From Argentina anserina (lineage: Eukaryota; Streptophyta; Magnoliopsida; Rosales; Rosaceae): DNA of 64,000 nucleotides. Location of the stretch: NCBI RefSeq assembly GCF_933775445.1, contig NC_065872.1, positions 4,030,001-4,094,000 on the forward strand, read 5' to 3'. The translations under genes and the position numbers were made by a program. Within the stretch, counting starts at the first letter, position 1. Each line of letters starts with the position of its first letter. The notes beneath the pieces were generated by a model. It ran no database searches. It saw nothing but the letters and a program-made list of their open reading frames with translations, and was not told the origin of the DNA. Of this stretch, positions 40,850 to 52,512 are shown piece after piece.

Positions 40850-41091
40850 ATGTTGAAATTCTGTTGGAAAATATTGTGCTTAATTGGTTTGAGCAAGCTA
40901 GCTTTGTAGCCAAAAGAATATGATGGATAAAATGGGCTAAAATGAAATCAGGTTTATTACAAAGATCCCATAGGCACTGAGAAATGAGCTTGAAAAAGGC
41001 TTTTATAGAGTTGTGATCTGATAATTTCCATACCCAAGCAAGCTGTAGTTGCTAGCTACTGGTTCAAGTTCCTAAACACAAATTAAATAAT
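40850..41091. other. LAZY-like 5' leader and promoter, truncated by the copia element
   Basis: Only about 240 bases separate the LAZY-like start codon from the left LTR of the copia element, so distal promoter sequence has been pushed at least 8.4 kb away. Confidence 0.6.
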
Positions 41092-41199
41092 TGAAAGGTA
41101 TATTTCACTCTTAATCATTCTATACAAACTAATGACATATATATAATCAACTAATCATACACTTTAACAACAATTCCCCTTAATTCTCTCAGTGTAACA
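41092..41199 (-). repeat. 3' LTR of copia element 1
   Basis: 108 bp direct repeat of 49463-49570. Very short for a copia LTR. Confidence 0.88.
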
Positions 41200-41206
41200 C
41201 TCCTCC

Positions 41207-42316
41207 TCAATTTGGCGCATACACATCAACCATGCCCAACTTGTTAAGTGAATCATAAAATGTCTTCTTAGACACTCTTTTTGTGAGCATATCGGCAAGT
41301 TGCTCTTCTGTATGAATAAAAGAAAAACTGATAATTTTTGTGTCTAGCTTCTCCTTTATAAAGTGACGATCAACATCCACATGTTTTGTACGATCATGTT
41401 GCACAGGATTATGTGAAATATCAATGACTGCCTTGTTGTCACAGTACAGCTGCATAACCCTCTTAAACTTAATACCCAAATCTTGTAGCAAATTTCTAAG
41501 CCATAATAATTTGCACACTCCCTGAGCCATACTTCTGTATTCTGCTTCAGCGCTAGATCGAGCTACCACTTTTTATTTCTTACTCTTCCATGTAACAAGA
41601 TTACCCCCAACAAAGGTAAAGTACCCTGATGTAGATTTCCGATATGTTATATTTCCAGCCCAGTTTGCATCTGTGAAGCCACAAATCTCAATGATATTAT
41701 TGTGATTAGAGAACATTACTCCTCTCCCTGGAGCTAACTTCAAGTACCTCAAAATCCTTACAACAACATCCATGTGGTCCACACTTGGATTATGTATGAA
41801 CTGACTCACTACACTTACTGCATACGCAACATCTGGTCTGATATGTGATAAATAAATCAGGCGTCCAACTAGCCTCTGATAACGAGGTTTTTCAGTAGGC
41901 ACTTGATCTGGATATTCTGCTAACCGATGGTTCTGCTCAATAGAAGTATCAATGGGAGTGCAATCCAGCATACCGGTCTTTGTTAATAGATCAAGGATGT
42001 ACTTCCTCTGACACAGATAGATACCATCACTTCCCCGGGCTACTTCAATGCCCAAGAAGTACTTGAGTGTACCTAGGTCTTTCATCTCAAACTCTGTAGC
42101 TAGTTGTTTCTGTAATTTATCCACCTCAACAGTATCATTCCCAATAACTACCATATCATCAACATATATAATTATGGCTGTTACATTCCCTTGTTGATGT
42201 TTGAGAAATAATGTGTGGTCTGAATTACTCTGTCTGTAGCTAATTCTCCTCATGAATTGTGAGAATCTTCCAAACCAAGCACGAGGTGACTGTTTAAGAC
42301 CATACAAAGACTTTTT
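41207..42316 (-). pseudogene. Copia 1 reverse transcriptase (C-terminal part) and RNase H
   Basis: KKSLYGLKQSPRAWF, the catalytic IIYVDDMVVIG and SGYFTFVGGNLVTWKSKK lead to a single TAA stop (about 41570-41572), after which the same frame continues VVARSSAEAEYRSMA through RNase H to TKRVSKKTFYDSLNK. A CAA to TAA change would explain the stop. The 5' part of the RT lies beyond the CACTA insertion at 42317-45681. Confidence 0.9.
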
Positions 42317-43997
42317 CACTACAACAGATAATGACTTTGGCGACAACCCAAAGTTGTCACATAAAGTCTATATTTCTCGCATAATTGGAAAAGTGACAAC
42401 TAAAAATTGTCGCAACCGGTTGTCGCTTAAAGTGTTTCACTGATTCTCAAAAGTGACGAAAATACACATTTATTGCTTTTGCAATATGTGAGACAATTGA
42501 TTCCTCACATCTGACATACAACGAGAAACGTAAGTTTATTGCAAAAACCATATGTGAGACTTTAAATTTGTTATAATTTTCAATTTCTGAGTCATAATTT
42601 ACGTTGCATATTTAATTGGTGAGAGGTTATTTTTGTTACAATTGTATAAACAATGTTTTATTTACATCGCATATTTCATTGGCGAGACTTTATATTTGTT
42701 ACAATTTTCAATTTCCAAGACTTAATTTACGTCACATATTTATTTGGCGAGACTTTTTTGTTGTCACAATTTCAATTTCTGAGGCTTTATTTACGTCGCA
42801 TATTTAATTGGCGAGACTTTATTTTGGTTATAATTTTCAATTTTCGAGGCTTAATTTACGTCGCATATTTCATTGGCGAGACTTTATTTTTGTCACAATT
42901 TTTAATTTTCAAGGCTTAATTTACGTCGCATATTTCATTGGCGAGGCTTTATTTTTGTCACAGTTTCAATTTTAGAGGCTTTATTTACATCGCATATTTA
43001 ATTGGCGAGACTTTATTTTTGTTACATTTTCAATTTCCGAGGCTTTATTTTTGTCACATTTTCAATTTCCCAGACTTTACTTACGTCGCATAAAGTAACT
43101 CGTGAGATTTTATTTTTGTTACAATTTGTATAACCGATGTTTCATTTACGTCGCGTATTCATTCAGCGTGGTTTGCATATTTGTCGCGTATTCTTTCATC
43201 GAGGATGCAACTGTTTTGCATGTTGTAAATGTGACAACTCTATAAGTCTGTCGCGCTTGACAATCAGTAAAACACTTTAAGCGACAACCGGTTGTGACAA
43301 CTCAAATTCGTCGCATATTTAATTATGCGAGAAATGTAAATTTTTTGCAACACCAACATAGTTGTCAGAAAATATGTTATACAAGACAAAATACTTGTTT
43401 AATATAATAAGATGGGAGGTCGCGTGTTATGTCGCAGATAATGATAACCAACATATTTAAATGTCGCAATTCATATTTATTAAATTAAAAATAATGTAGA
43501 ATATTACCAATAAAAAGAATTGCTCCAGTAATTAATAAAAATTATTAAATAATAACTAATTTATTTATTGTTTGAAATTAAAACAACCAAATAAAATCAA
43601 ATATCTACTATCCAAGACCAGCTACAGTATATGCTAAATTACTTGCTCATAAATAAATAGTCATCTATCTCTAGATCATCTTCATTGTCATTGGCACATT
43701 CTTCAATTACGTACTATATTTGGATATGTGTAAATTGTATCACACAACCAATGCCAATCCTATATGGGTCTCTCAGTGCCCCATAGATTTACTGGAGAAA
43801 GAGTAGCACGTCCCTGAGCATGTGTCCCACACTTTCGAAAGTGGTCATGCAACTTCCACTTAAAGTTAGTATACGTCAAACACATCTTATTATCCACGAA
43901 CTCCATTATCTTTGGATGTTCAATGTCCACGATAAAGTGTACCTGATTAAAATTAAATAGTTAAGAATAATCTAGGTACATACAATACACACACACA

Positions 43998-44033
<36 letters not shown>

Positions 44034-45681
44034 GATTTAATCAATTTGACCTAAACTTATCATCAACCTTTCCCTCAATTATTTTTTCCAATTGTATTTC
44101 CATGTGTATGCCTCCTGATCAGTTTCCTTTGGCCAAGTTGATGAGCTTGAGAAGACATCTGCAACACATGACAAACAATATATAGACAATTTTCAACCTA
44201 CTCATACAGTCTTGATTTTTTAAAAACGAAATGAGAAAAAGCATCAATATATAGACGTACGTTAAGATATGAGACCGGGAAAGGTAAAGATAAAGTGATA
44301 GAGATGGAGGAGATATAAAGTGTGTTTATCACTCTGAGAGGAGTAGTTTAAGGAAGAGAGGAGACGTGAAGATAGCTGATATAGGAGATTGGAAAAAATA
44401 AAATTTGGAAAGATAATTAAGAGGAGACGTGAATGTGGGAAGAGATTATTGCAAAATCTTCCTAGTAACTAATAGAGGGGGGCGGCATTCATGACAAATC
44501 TTAGACCAAACCCTAATAAAAAACACTCATTATTTCCTTAATCGTTTTGAACCTAATTCAGGACACAGGGGGATTAATATATACAATTGGATTAATATAT
44601 ATTGGCATATATGAGGCCATGAGGAGATTAAACAAGCAACAAATCGAAAGTCAAAACAAGCAAAACACATCACAGAAGAGTTTATAGTTTATTACGGCCA
44701 TGATACTAGATCATAAATTACACTGTCAATTACTCATAAACAAGAAAAAACTTAACCAAAAGTTTCCATCAGGACTTATATCCAACCAAAATATAGCAGG
44801 TAATTGCTCTTGGTACATATATTTTTGACAATGGTTTTTAGCGAGTAAATAAATTTTGTCACATAAAAATTATCTAACAACTCACAAAATTTGTGGCTAA
44901 AATTACATTCAGTGAGAAAACTTAGATTCTCACATAATGAATAAGCGATGCGCCCTTTAATTTGTCACATAATTAATTTTTTGTGAGAGAATTAAAATTT
45001 TCGTATAAACATTGACCAACAATTGAAAAAGTTGTCGCATAATTAACATTTTGCAAGAGAATTTAGCTGTCGTAAAATGTCATATAAGCGACAACTATTA
45101 ATTTGTTACAAATACCTACTTTATGTAAGAGAATTGCAATTGTCACAAAAACATTAACCGACGACCAATGGTATTCGTTGCTGAAGTACCTTTTAGTGAG
45201 GAACATCAAGTTGTCACATAAACATCACACGACACCTTGCTAAAGTTGTCACCCAATTAGTTTTTGGCGAGAAAGTAGAATTTGTCACAAATACGGTACC
45301 CGACAATTTGCAGAATATGTCGGCGAAAATGTCTTCAGTGACAAAAAGCTAATTGTCACATAAATAATAAACGAAAATCTCTTTAATTTGTCGCCTAATT
45401 AATATTTTGCGAGGAAGTTAGAGTTATCACAAAAACAGTAGCCGACAACTGGTAAAGGTTGTCGCATAATTGATATTTTGTGAGGAATTCGGTTGTCAGA
45501 AAATAGTATATAAGCGACAACTATAAATTGGTCGCAAATGCTTACTTTTTGCGACAAATTGGTTGTCACTAATGAGATTGTGCGGGACAAATGAAGTTTC
45601 CACGCATTTGTCAAGTTTTTGCAACAGATTTTGTGTTGTCACAAAAAAAATTCCTCGCTTTTGCTATAATCTCTTGTAGTG
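42317..45681. mobile_element. CACTA (En/Spm-like) element, 3.37 kb, inserted in copia 1 RT
   Basis: Ends are CACTACAACAGAT on the left and, reversed, CACTACAAGAGAT on the right, the CACTA hallmark. Arrays of subterminal repeats (gtcgcatatttaattggcgag and variants) fill 42590-43260 and 44850-45660. On minus, 43730-43940 encodes a remnant (MEFVDNKMCLTYTNFKWKLH) resembling the accessory or transposase-associated protein of plant En/Spm elements, with no intact frame. Three-base flanks are ttt and tct, so the target duplication is imperfect. Removing it rejoins ...VCRLR with KSLYGLKQ of the copia RT. Confidence 0.9.
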
Positions 45682-45750
45682 TCTCAATCTGCATACAAAG
45701 TTATTTGGAGAAGCGGCCGCATATCCAGGCGGAAGATCCATGTACACTTC

Positions 45751-46476
45751 TTATGTAAGTTCTCCATGAAAGAATGCATTCTTAACATCAAACTGTCTAA
45801 GTGGCCAATTTAAGTTAGCATCACAAGAGAGCAATACCCGAATATTGTTTATCTTTGTAACAAGTGCAAATGTCTCATCATAATCTATGTCATATGTCTG
45901 GGTGAACCCTTTTGCTACTATGCGTGTTTTATACCGGCTCACTGACCCATCTGGATTATACTTCACTGTAAACACCCAACGACATCCCACAGTCTTCTTG
46001 CCATGTGGTGGAGATACAGGCTCCCAAGTATTGTTCTTTTGTAATGTTTCCATCTCTTCCTCCATTGCTTTCCTCCATTTCGGATATCCTAATGCATCCT
46101 GCACTTTGTTAGGTAATGATACAATAGATATTTGATTCACAAATAATTCATATGACTTAGACAATTTTTTGGTAGGCATAAAATTTGCCACAAGATACTT
46201 AACTTTAGCCTGAATGGTAGATTCATATTTTTTTGTTGGTTGACCCCGAGTAGACCTATTTGGTAGGACATATTGTCTACTATTAGCCTCACTAGTATTA
46301 GTCCCAATAGAATGACTAATCTCATATGAGTGATCTTCCGTACCAGGAGAGCATTGGTCAGGTGTATAAACAGTAGTACGGGAGACATGAGGGGTAATTG
46401 TGTTGTCATCTTCTGGTACCTGAATCTCTGGAGTAACTATACTGAAATCACTCGGTGGTGCCTGTATAGCTGACAC
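45751..46476 (-). pseudogene. Copia 1 polymerase: end of integrase region and N-terminal reverse transcriptase
   Basis: WRKAMEEEMETLQKNNTW, GCRWVFTVKYNPDGSVSRYK and FDVKNAFFHGELT mark the start of a copia RT. The frame stops at TAA after GELT but continues EVYMDLPPGYAAASPNN to the CACTA boundary; CAA to TAA would explain it. Confidence 0.9.
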
Positions 46477-46494
46477 ATTGGTAATCTCAATTGA

Positions 46495-47424
46495 TCATGT
46501 CACCATATCTACTGGCTTACTTGTCTCCCCCTCTCCATGATACAGTTCTTCAAAATATGAATTCTCCCCCTGAAGAGCAGTATCGGAAGAGGGAAAATAA
46601 CTAATGTCCTCAAAGAAAGTAACATCCATAGTAATATAGTACTTCCTAATAAGCGGATGATAGCACCGGTACCCTTTATGATGTATGCAATACCCAACGA
46701 ACACACATTTAATGGCCCAGGCATCCAACTTAGACCTCTGGTATTTTGAAAGATGGACAAAAGTAACACAACCGAAAACACGGGCATAAAGATTATGAAA
46801 AGAGAGTAAGGAGACATGAGATGCAAACACTTCATATGGAACTTTTCCTTGAAGGACACGAGAGGGAAGACGATTAATGAGGTGTGCGGAAGTTATGACA
46901 GCATCACCCCAAAGGTATTTGGGCATATAGGCACTAAAAAGAATACACCAAGCCATGTTAAGTAAATGACGATTTTTCCTTTCAGAAACTCAATTCTGCT
47001 CAGGTGTATAAGGACACGCTGTTTGATAAACAATTATGTGTGTGTTAAAGAACTCCTGAAAGACATGATTCACATATTCCCCCCCCCCATTATCAGAACG
47101 AAGAACTCTAACTGTGACATTATATTGTGTTTGGATAGTGGTATAGAAGGCTTGAAAAGCGGAAAAAACCTCATTTTTAGTTTTGAGGAGAACAATCCAT
47201 GAAAGACGGGTGCAATCATCAATAAATGACACATAATACCGCATTCCTGACACATGGCATAACCAAACTTCACTTAGCTTGTCAGAAGTGGAGATTAAAG
47301 CGGTCTGAGACTGTGCCCCTGGTTTCTCCCCCGCATATGTCTGATCTAGATGAAACAACCGGCCCCTCAGATACCCCCGAACAATTAACTCTCCGGTGAG
47401 AAGATCCTGAAATATCGCATACAT
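46495..47424 (-). pseudogene. Copia 1 integrase
   Basis: YYVSFIDDCTRLSWIVLLK, VLRSDNGGGEYVNHVF and, after one TGA stop (TGG expected in the PEQNGVSERKNRHLL context), NMAWCILFSAYMPKYLWGDA belong to the integrase core and C-terminal region. Confidence 0.9.
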
Positions 47425-48720
47425 AGGAAAAAAATGTCACAGAGCACTTAGCTTTAGTGTTCAATTGGGGAACATATATCAAATGATGGGATAAAACAGG
47501 TACATATAGAACAGTGTGAAGCTCTATTGTGGGAGTAATACGAAGTGACCATTTCCCTAATACGGGGAATGCCTCACCATTAGCATTAGTAACAGGTGGA
47601 GGAGATAATATAATAACATAAGATTTTTCATAAGTCATATGATCAGACGCACTAGAATCAATAATCCATGTATCAAAACTAACAAAGTTAGAAATATTTA
47701 AAGCCATACCAATTTTACCACGACCAGCTATGGATGCGATATGTATTGCTCCTCCTGTGGTATGATGATCATAGCCAACCACATCGTAGATATCGGGTTC
47801 CTGGATGAATTGAATAGCTGCTTTTGCCTTGTGACGATAATTAGGCCTCCTAGGCCAAAGGTGTGGATACAGCTTCCAACAGGTCGCACGAGTATGGTTA
47901 GTATCATGATAATAAGAGCAAGGAGGGCGGGGCTGATTCCCGAAACCTGGTGGTGGTCCTTGTTGATGAAGTGGAGCTGGAGTGGCCTGCTGAAGAGGTG
48001 GTGCTTGAGATCTAGCACGAACAGTAAGTCTAGAAACTTCAACTTGTGTCTGATGAAGACTCTCCTGGTGAGATTCGTCCTTACGGATATATGTAAAAGC
48101 TGTAATTAGGCTAGGGGGGTCGGTCGTGCAGAGCAATTCCCCTTTCGCACTATTATGCTTTGCATCAAGACTTTTCAGGAAATGGTGAACTCGCTCAAGC
48201 TCCTTCTCGTGTGGGTACCAAACAATATCCTCCTGATTCTTGATCATGCAAGGACGTTTCACATCAATCTCAGCCCAAATATTTTTGAGTTTGGTGAAAT
48301 ATTGCGCCACCGGTTGCCCATTCTGTTACTCGCCAAAGCGGTGCACATTAATTCATAAACCTGGATGAAATCAGAGTCACTAGTATATAATCCTTCAAGT
48401 GTCTGCCATATTACCTACGCAGTGTCACATGCCTCCACCAGATCAACTATCTCTTCATTCATACATTTCCACAAGACTGACATCACAAGACCATCGTCGT
48501 CGTCTCACTTAGTGTAGGCAATAATATCATCTGCACTAGGAGCCTTCGTTACTCCGGTTACATGCCCCATCTTGTGCATTCCTCGAAGATGAGCTGCCAT
48601 AATTCGCTTCCATTTACGAAAATTGGTCTCATTGAGTTTGGTTCCCCCAAATGAACTACTGTCAGAACTCTTGACATATACTTCAAATTTTGGAACATCA
48701 GCTTCGTCTCCAGAACCCAT
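47282..48720 (-). pseudogene. Copia 1 gag and protease
   Basis: Starts MGSGDEADVPKFEVYVKSS with the gag N-terminal pattern NFRKWKRIMAAHLRG, interrupted by TGA at 48505-48507 and TAG at 48415-48417 and at least one frameshift. The downstream frame (47282-48310) carries a CX2C-like region and the protease site as DTWIIDSSASDHMT, where the usual DSG(A) is DSSA. Another frameshift near 47425-47440 separates it from integrase. Confidence 0.85.
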
Positions 48721-49124
48721 TGAAAAAGAAAAGTAAAAAATTATGATTTATACAGCAGAAACACCAAAAAACTAAAATGAACCTATCGTCGGTGCACGGG
48801 CACCGTCGGTGAACCTGCACTAACAAAGCTGGCTGGGTCGGATTTGTCGGGTCGGGTCTGACCGGGTCGAATCTGTCGGGTCGGGTCAAATGTGGGCCTG
48901 GCCGAGCGGGTCGAATCAGGGTCGAATTTGGAGCTCGGAATGAATTTGCAGCGGTGATCCACTGATTTGCAGTGGTAATCCCAATCGGCGCGATGGAGGC
49001 TCTCTAAAGACCGGCGGGAGAACAAGGATATTGCAAAGGTGTTCTCGAACCGACGGCCGCGTGAAGAAGAAGCCGTTTGCCGGGATGAAGAAGGCGGTGA
49101 CTCGAGGTCGGGACGAAGAAGAAG

Positions 49125-49269
49125 CCGCTGTCGAAGCCAAAATGGATGAAGGAGTCAATCCCCGGTGGCGAGAAGTACACATAGATTAAGAAGAAGCTCC
49201 GGGAGCTGAAGCTCCACACCGTCTGCGAGGAGGCCAAGTGTCCCAACCTCGGCGAGTGCTGGTCCGGCG
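49125..49269 (+). pseudogene. Lipoyl synthase gene fragment inside copia 1 (antisense to it)
   Basis: On plus the frame reads PLSKPKWMKESIPGGEKYT, one stop (TAG), then [18 protein letters not shown] and [15 protein letters not shown] sequence. This is the segment of plant mitochondrial lipoyl synthase around its CX4CX5C cluster motif; the three Cys are all visible. The stop replaces the Gln expected in KYTQIKKK. The rest of the enzyme is missing. It lies in the untranslated leader of the retroelement between primer site and gag, opposite to element transcription. I infer capture of host exon sequence. Confidence 0.85.
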
Positions 49270-49462
49270 TAGGTGGTGGCTCGGTGTAGGCGAGGAGAAA
49301 GTGATGTGTGGAAACGAGGTAGGTTCACTGAGGGAAGAGCTATGCTCCAGTCGAAGGGATGTGCTCCGCAGCTGATGAAGGGCTGTGCTCCAGCCGAGAT
49401 CGCACGAAAAACGTAAAAACAAAAAATCCCAGAAAGAATACAATATTGCTCTGATACCAAAT

Positions 49463-49570
49463 TGAAAGGTATATTTCACTCTTAATCATTCTATACAAAC
49501 TAATGTCATATATATAATCAACTAACCATACACTTTAACAACAATTCCCCTCAGTTCCCTCTGTGAATCA
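49463..49570 (-). repeat. 5' LTR of copia element 1
   Basis: Direct repeat of 41092-41199. Its outer end (ctgtgaatca) differs from the partner and continues into a perfect 8 bp inverted repeat, gtgaatca and tgattcac, at about 49563-49584. Confidence 0.82.
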
Positions 49571-49599
49571 CGCCTGTGATTCACGGAGCCATTAACGTT

Positions 49600-51590
49600 A
49601 ACATAAATGAAGTAATTTTCCAATTACAACCTTTTATTTTTTCTTAGCTCTTCCCAAATCCCAACTCATTGCTAACATTTATGTGGTGCAAAACTTGTTC
49701 AGTTTACTATTCCGCACCAATGTCAAAATCCAAAACCTCTTGCCAGTTCATTTCCATGTACATCTGGTTAACCATGGAGATCCTGGTTTTTTCTGTTGAG
49801 GATCATCACCGTAATTAATGCAAGTAAATCCGCCCCAAATATTCTTAAATCCTTACTGTGATTTATGCACAGGAAGCAAGCATCTTACTTCAATAAACAA
49901 ACTACAAATGGTATGATTTTGTTATATAACAAGATCAAGCAAGTTCTAAACTGTTGGCATAAATCCAATAAAATCTTCTGTAACCTCACATGATAGAGAT
50001 ATGGCTGGGCCAACATGCTGTTCATGAGGGTTTCAAAACCCTCAAGCCACACGTGAAGGTGTCCATGCTAAACCCAAAACCTTGATTTGCCTAAGCCTTG
50101 CTTAACTTGTTAGGCGCTTTGCTTTGCTCTATTTGTTCCAACTTGATCAACTTTTGACCAGATCATCATGCACCATCAAGTTGGATTTTGGGGATCTGAT
50201 TTGACGAGTGTCAACCTTCGACAGAGTGATGAGAGCTCATCATCCCGTATTCGACCAACACCTGTCTCAGAGAGGTCGGACTATTAATCTTAATCATGCT
50301 CTTTAACCTATGTGTTAAGTGTTAAGTACGGTTCCCTTCAATAACTATTCTATTCTAATCACCTTGCCAATTTAATCAAAGCATGCACTAATCCATTTTT
50401 TAACCACGTTTCACAATGCTCACGCTAAACCCTAAACAGCTGTCTAATAATCTTGGATTCCACATCGAATAATCTTTTTCTCAACTTAAGTAATGGCTTT
50501 ACGTTTGTGTGCTTATTATGTAAAATATGTATGTTAACTTGATATGCATTGTTCGCTCATGTTTTAACACTATTTGACTGTATATGTGTTAACATAATGA
50601 AGTAATTTTCCAATTACAACCTTTTATTTTTTCTTAGCTCTTCCCAAATCCCAACTCATTGCTAACATTTATGTGGTGCAAAACTTGTTCAGTTTACTAT
50701 TCCGCACCACTGTCAAAATCCAAAACCTCTGGCCAGTTCAGTTCCATGTCCATCTGGTTAACCATGGAGATCCTGGTTTTTTCTGTTGAGGATCATCACC
50801 GTAATTAATGCAAGTAAATCCGCCCCAAATATTCTTAAATCCTTACTGTGATTTATGCACAGGAAGCAAGCATCTTACTTCAATAAACAAACTACAAATG
50901 GTATGATTTTGTTATATAACAAGATCAAGCAAGTTCTAAACTGTTGGCATAAATCCAATAAAATCTTCTGTAACCTCACATGATAGAGATATGGCTGGGC
51001 CAACATGCTGTTCATGAGGGTTTCAAAACCCTCAAGCCACACGTGAAGGTGTCCATGCTAAACCCAAAACCTTGATTTGCCTAAGCCTTGCTTACCTTGT
51101 TAGCCGCTTTGCTTTGCTCTATTTGTTCCAACTTGATCAACTTTTGACCAGATTATCATGCACCATCAAGTTGGATTTTGGGGATCTGATTTGACGAGTG
51201 TCAACCTTCGACAGAGTGATGAGAGCTCATCATCCCGTATTCGACCAACACCTGTCTCAGAGAGGTCGGACTATTAATCTTAATCATGCTCTTTAACCTA
51301 TGTGTTAAGTGTTTAAGTACGGTTCCGTTCAATAACTATTCTATTCTAATCACCTTGCCAATTTAATCAAAGCATGCACTAATCCATTTTTTAACCACGT
51401 TTCACAATGCTCACGCTAAACCCTAAACAGCTGTCTAATAATCTTGGATTCCACATCGAATAATCTTTTTCTCAACTTAAGTAATGGCTTTACGTTTGTG
51501 TGCTTATTATGTAAAATATGTATGTTAATTTGATATGCATTGTTCGCTCATGTTTTAACACTATTTGACTGTATATGTGTTAATATTTGA
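49600..51590. repeat. Direct tandem duplication, two units of about 990 bp
   Basis: gaagtaattttccaattac at 49609 recurs at 50599, and the next ~980 bases match with only scattered changes (for example gcaccaatgtc against gcaccactgtc, and cttaacttgttaggcgc against cttaccttgttagccgc). The unit includes the palindrome tgagggttttgaaaccctca-like segment near 50023-50042. No coding region is seen in either unit. High similarity implies a recent event. It is not clear whether the units are LTRs, since no interior separates them. Confidence 0.9.
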
Positions 51591-51694
51591 CTGTATAGGG
51601 TTACATATTCTTTGATTGGAGGACCCAAAGCTTAAAACAGAACATTTGTCACTTCCTTCTGCTTCGGAGTTGATCGAAGAAAATCCTGGACAGT

Positions 51695-52374
51695 AGTAGG
51701 AAGTTCTTTATGTCCAAATTAATCTTTACTGCTCTATATTACACATTTTGTCCCACATCTCAATGTCTGGTAAGCTAGATACGGTACGAGTATTTTGGCT
51801 CATCTACCTGTTCATCAAATATATTCGGCATTGGACCTTTTGTACATTGTACACAAGACTATGACTATCAATTCAGAACTTGTTTTCCTTTGAGTGATTA
51901 ATGAGAACATGCTAAATAGCTATGTACATATTACATTCAAGTGGGAGCAGCATTTCCTACCCCCAGCAAGAAAGGATACTCCCTAATCGCTCAAGGTTGT
52001 GTCACATGCGTGCCCCTCGTCACATTAGAAGAATGTTCAATTGGGCATGCTTTTGCCATACTTGGAATCAGTAATTCTACATGATGAATGCATGTACACT
52101 CTTAAGTGGCAGTCATCACTCTTTACCTTTACATTTCAGCCTCCAAATCTTTTCAATTTACTCACTTCTATCAAATCCATCAAAGTTTTGACCAGAATAA
52201 CTAAAATCTTCTTCAGATGTAACAGAAACACACCACTACTTTTTCTCGAGGTCCATGTGCGTTTCTCCATCAGAAACAGCCACCTCAATAGTCTCCTCAA
52301 CTGATACTTCTGATTTGTCGTCTTGATCATCTGATCTTTGGTGGAAGGTTTCTTGTATCTTCGTCACACCCTTT
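51695..52374. repeat. Segmental duplication, copy 1
   Basis: taggaagttctttatgtcca and nearly all following sequence to cttcgtcacaccct match 61300-62229. This copy lacks the segment seen at about 61583-61790 in the other. The minus-strand frame that is open in copy 2 is shifted here by an extra base near 51801. Confidence 0.88.
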
Positions 52375-52512
52375 CTTGTATCTTGGTGAACACTTCTTTT
52401 CGACCAGGTTGAAGAAATTTAGGAGAAGAAATAAGAGAAAGAAGAGTTATATATTCCTTCGTATACAACTGAAGAGAAAATCTGCAATATATAGCAGCTG
52501 CACAATTATTAC

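Larger units (their letters stand above)
41092..49570 (-). mobile_element. Ty1/copia retrotransposon 1, decayed, with nested CACTA
   Basis: Short LTRs of 108 bp (41092-41199 and 49463-49570) share TGAAAGGTATATTTC and most of their length; their outer right parts differ (agtgtaaca against tgtgaatca). On minus, the 5' LTR is followed by the primer site tggtatcagagc (49448-49459), and ttgaggaggag (41200-41210) precedes the 3' LTR. Order on minus is gag, protease, integrase, RT, RNase H, which is copia order. No target duplication matches (ataat on the left, cgcct on the right), so the right end is probably rearranged. Without the CACTA insert the element is about 5.1 kb. Confidence 0.93.

Noticed and set aside
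49125..49269. Real lipoyl synthase gene
   Set aside because: Only about 48 codons are present, with an internal stop, no other exons and a position inside a retroelement leader.
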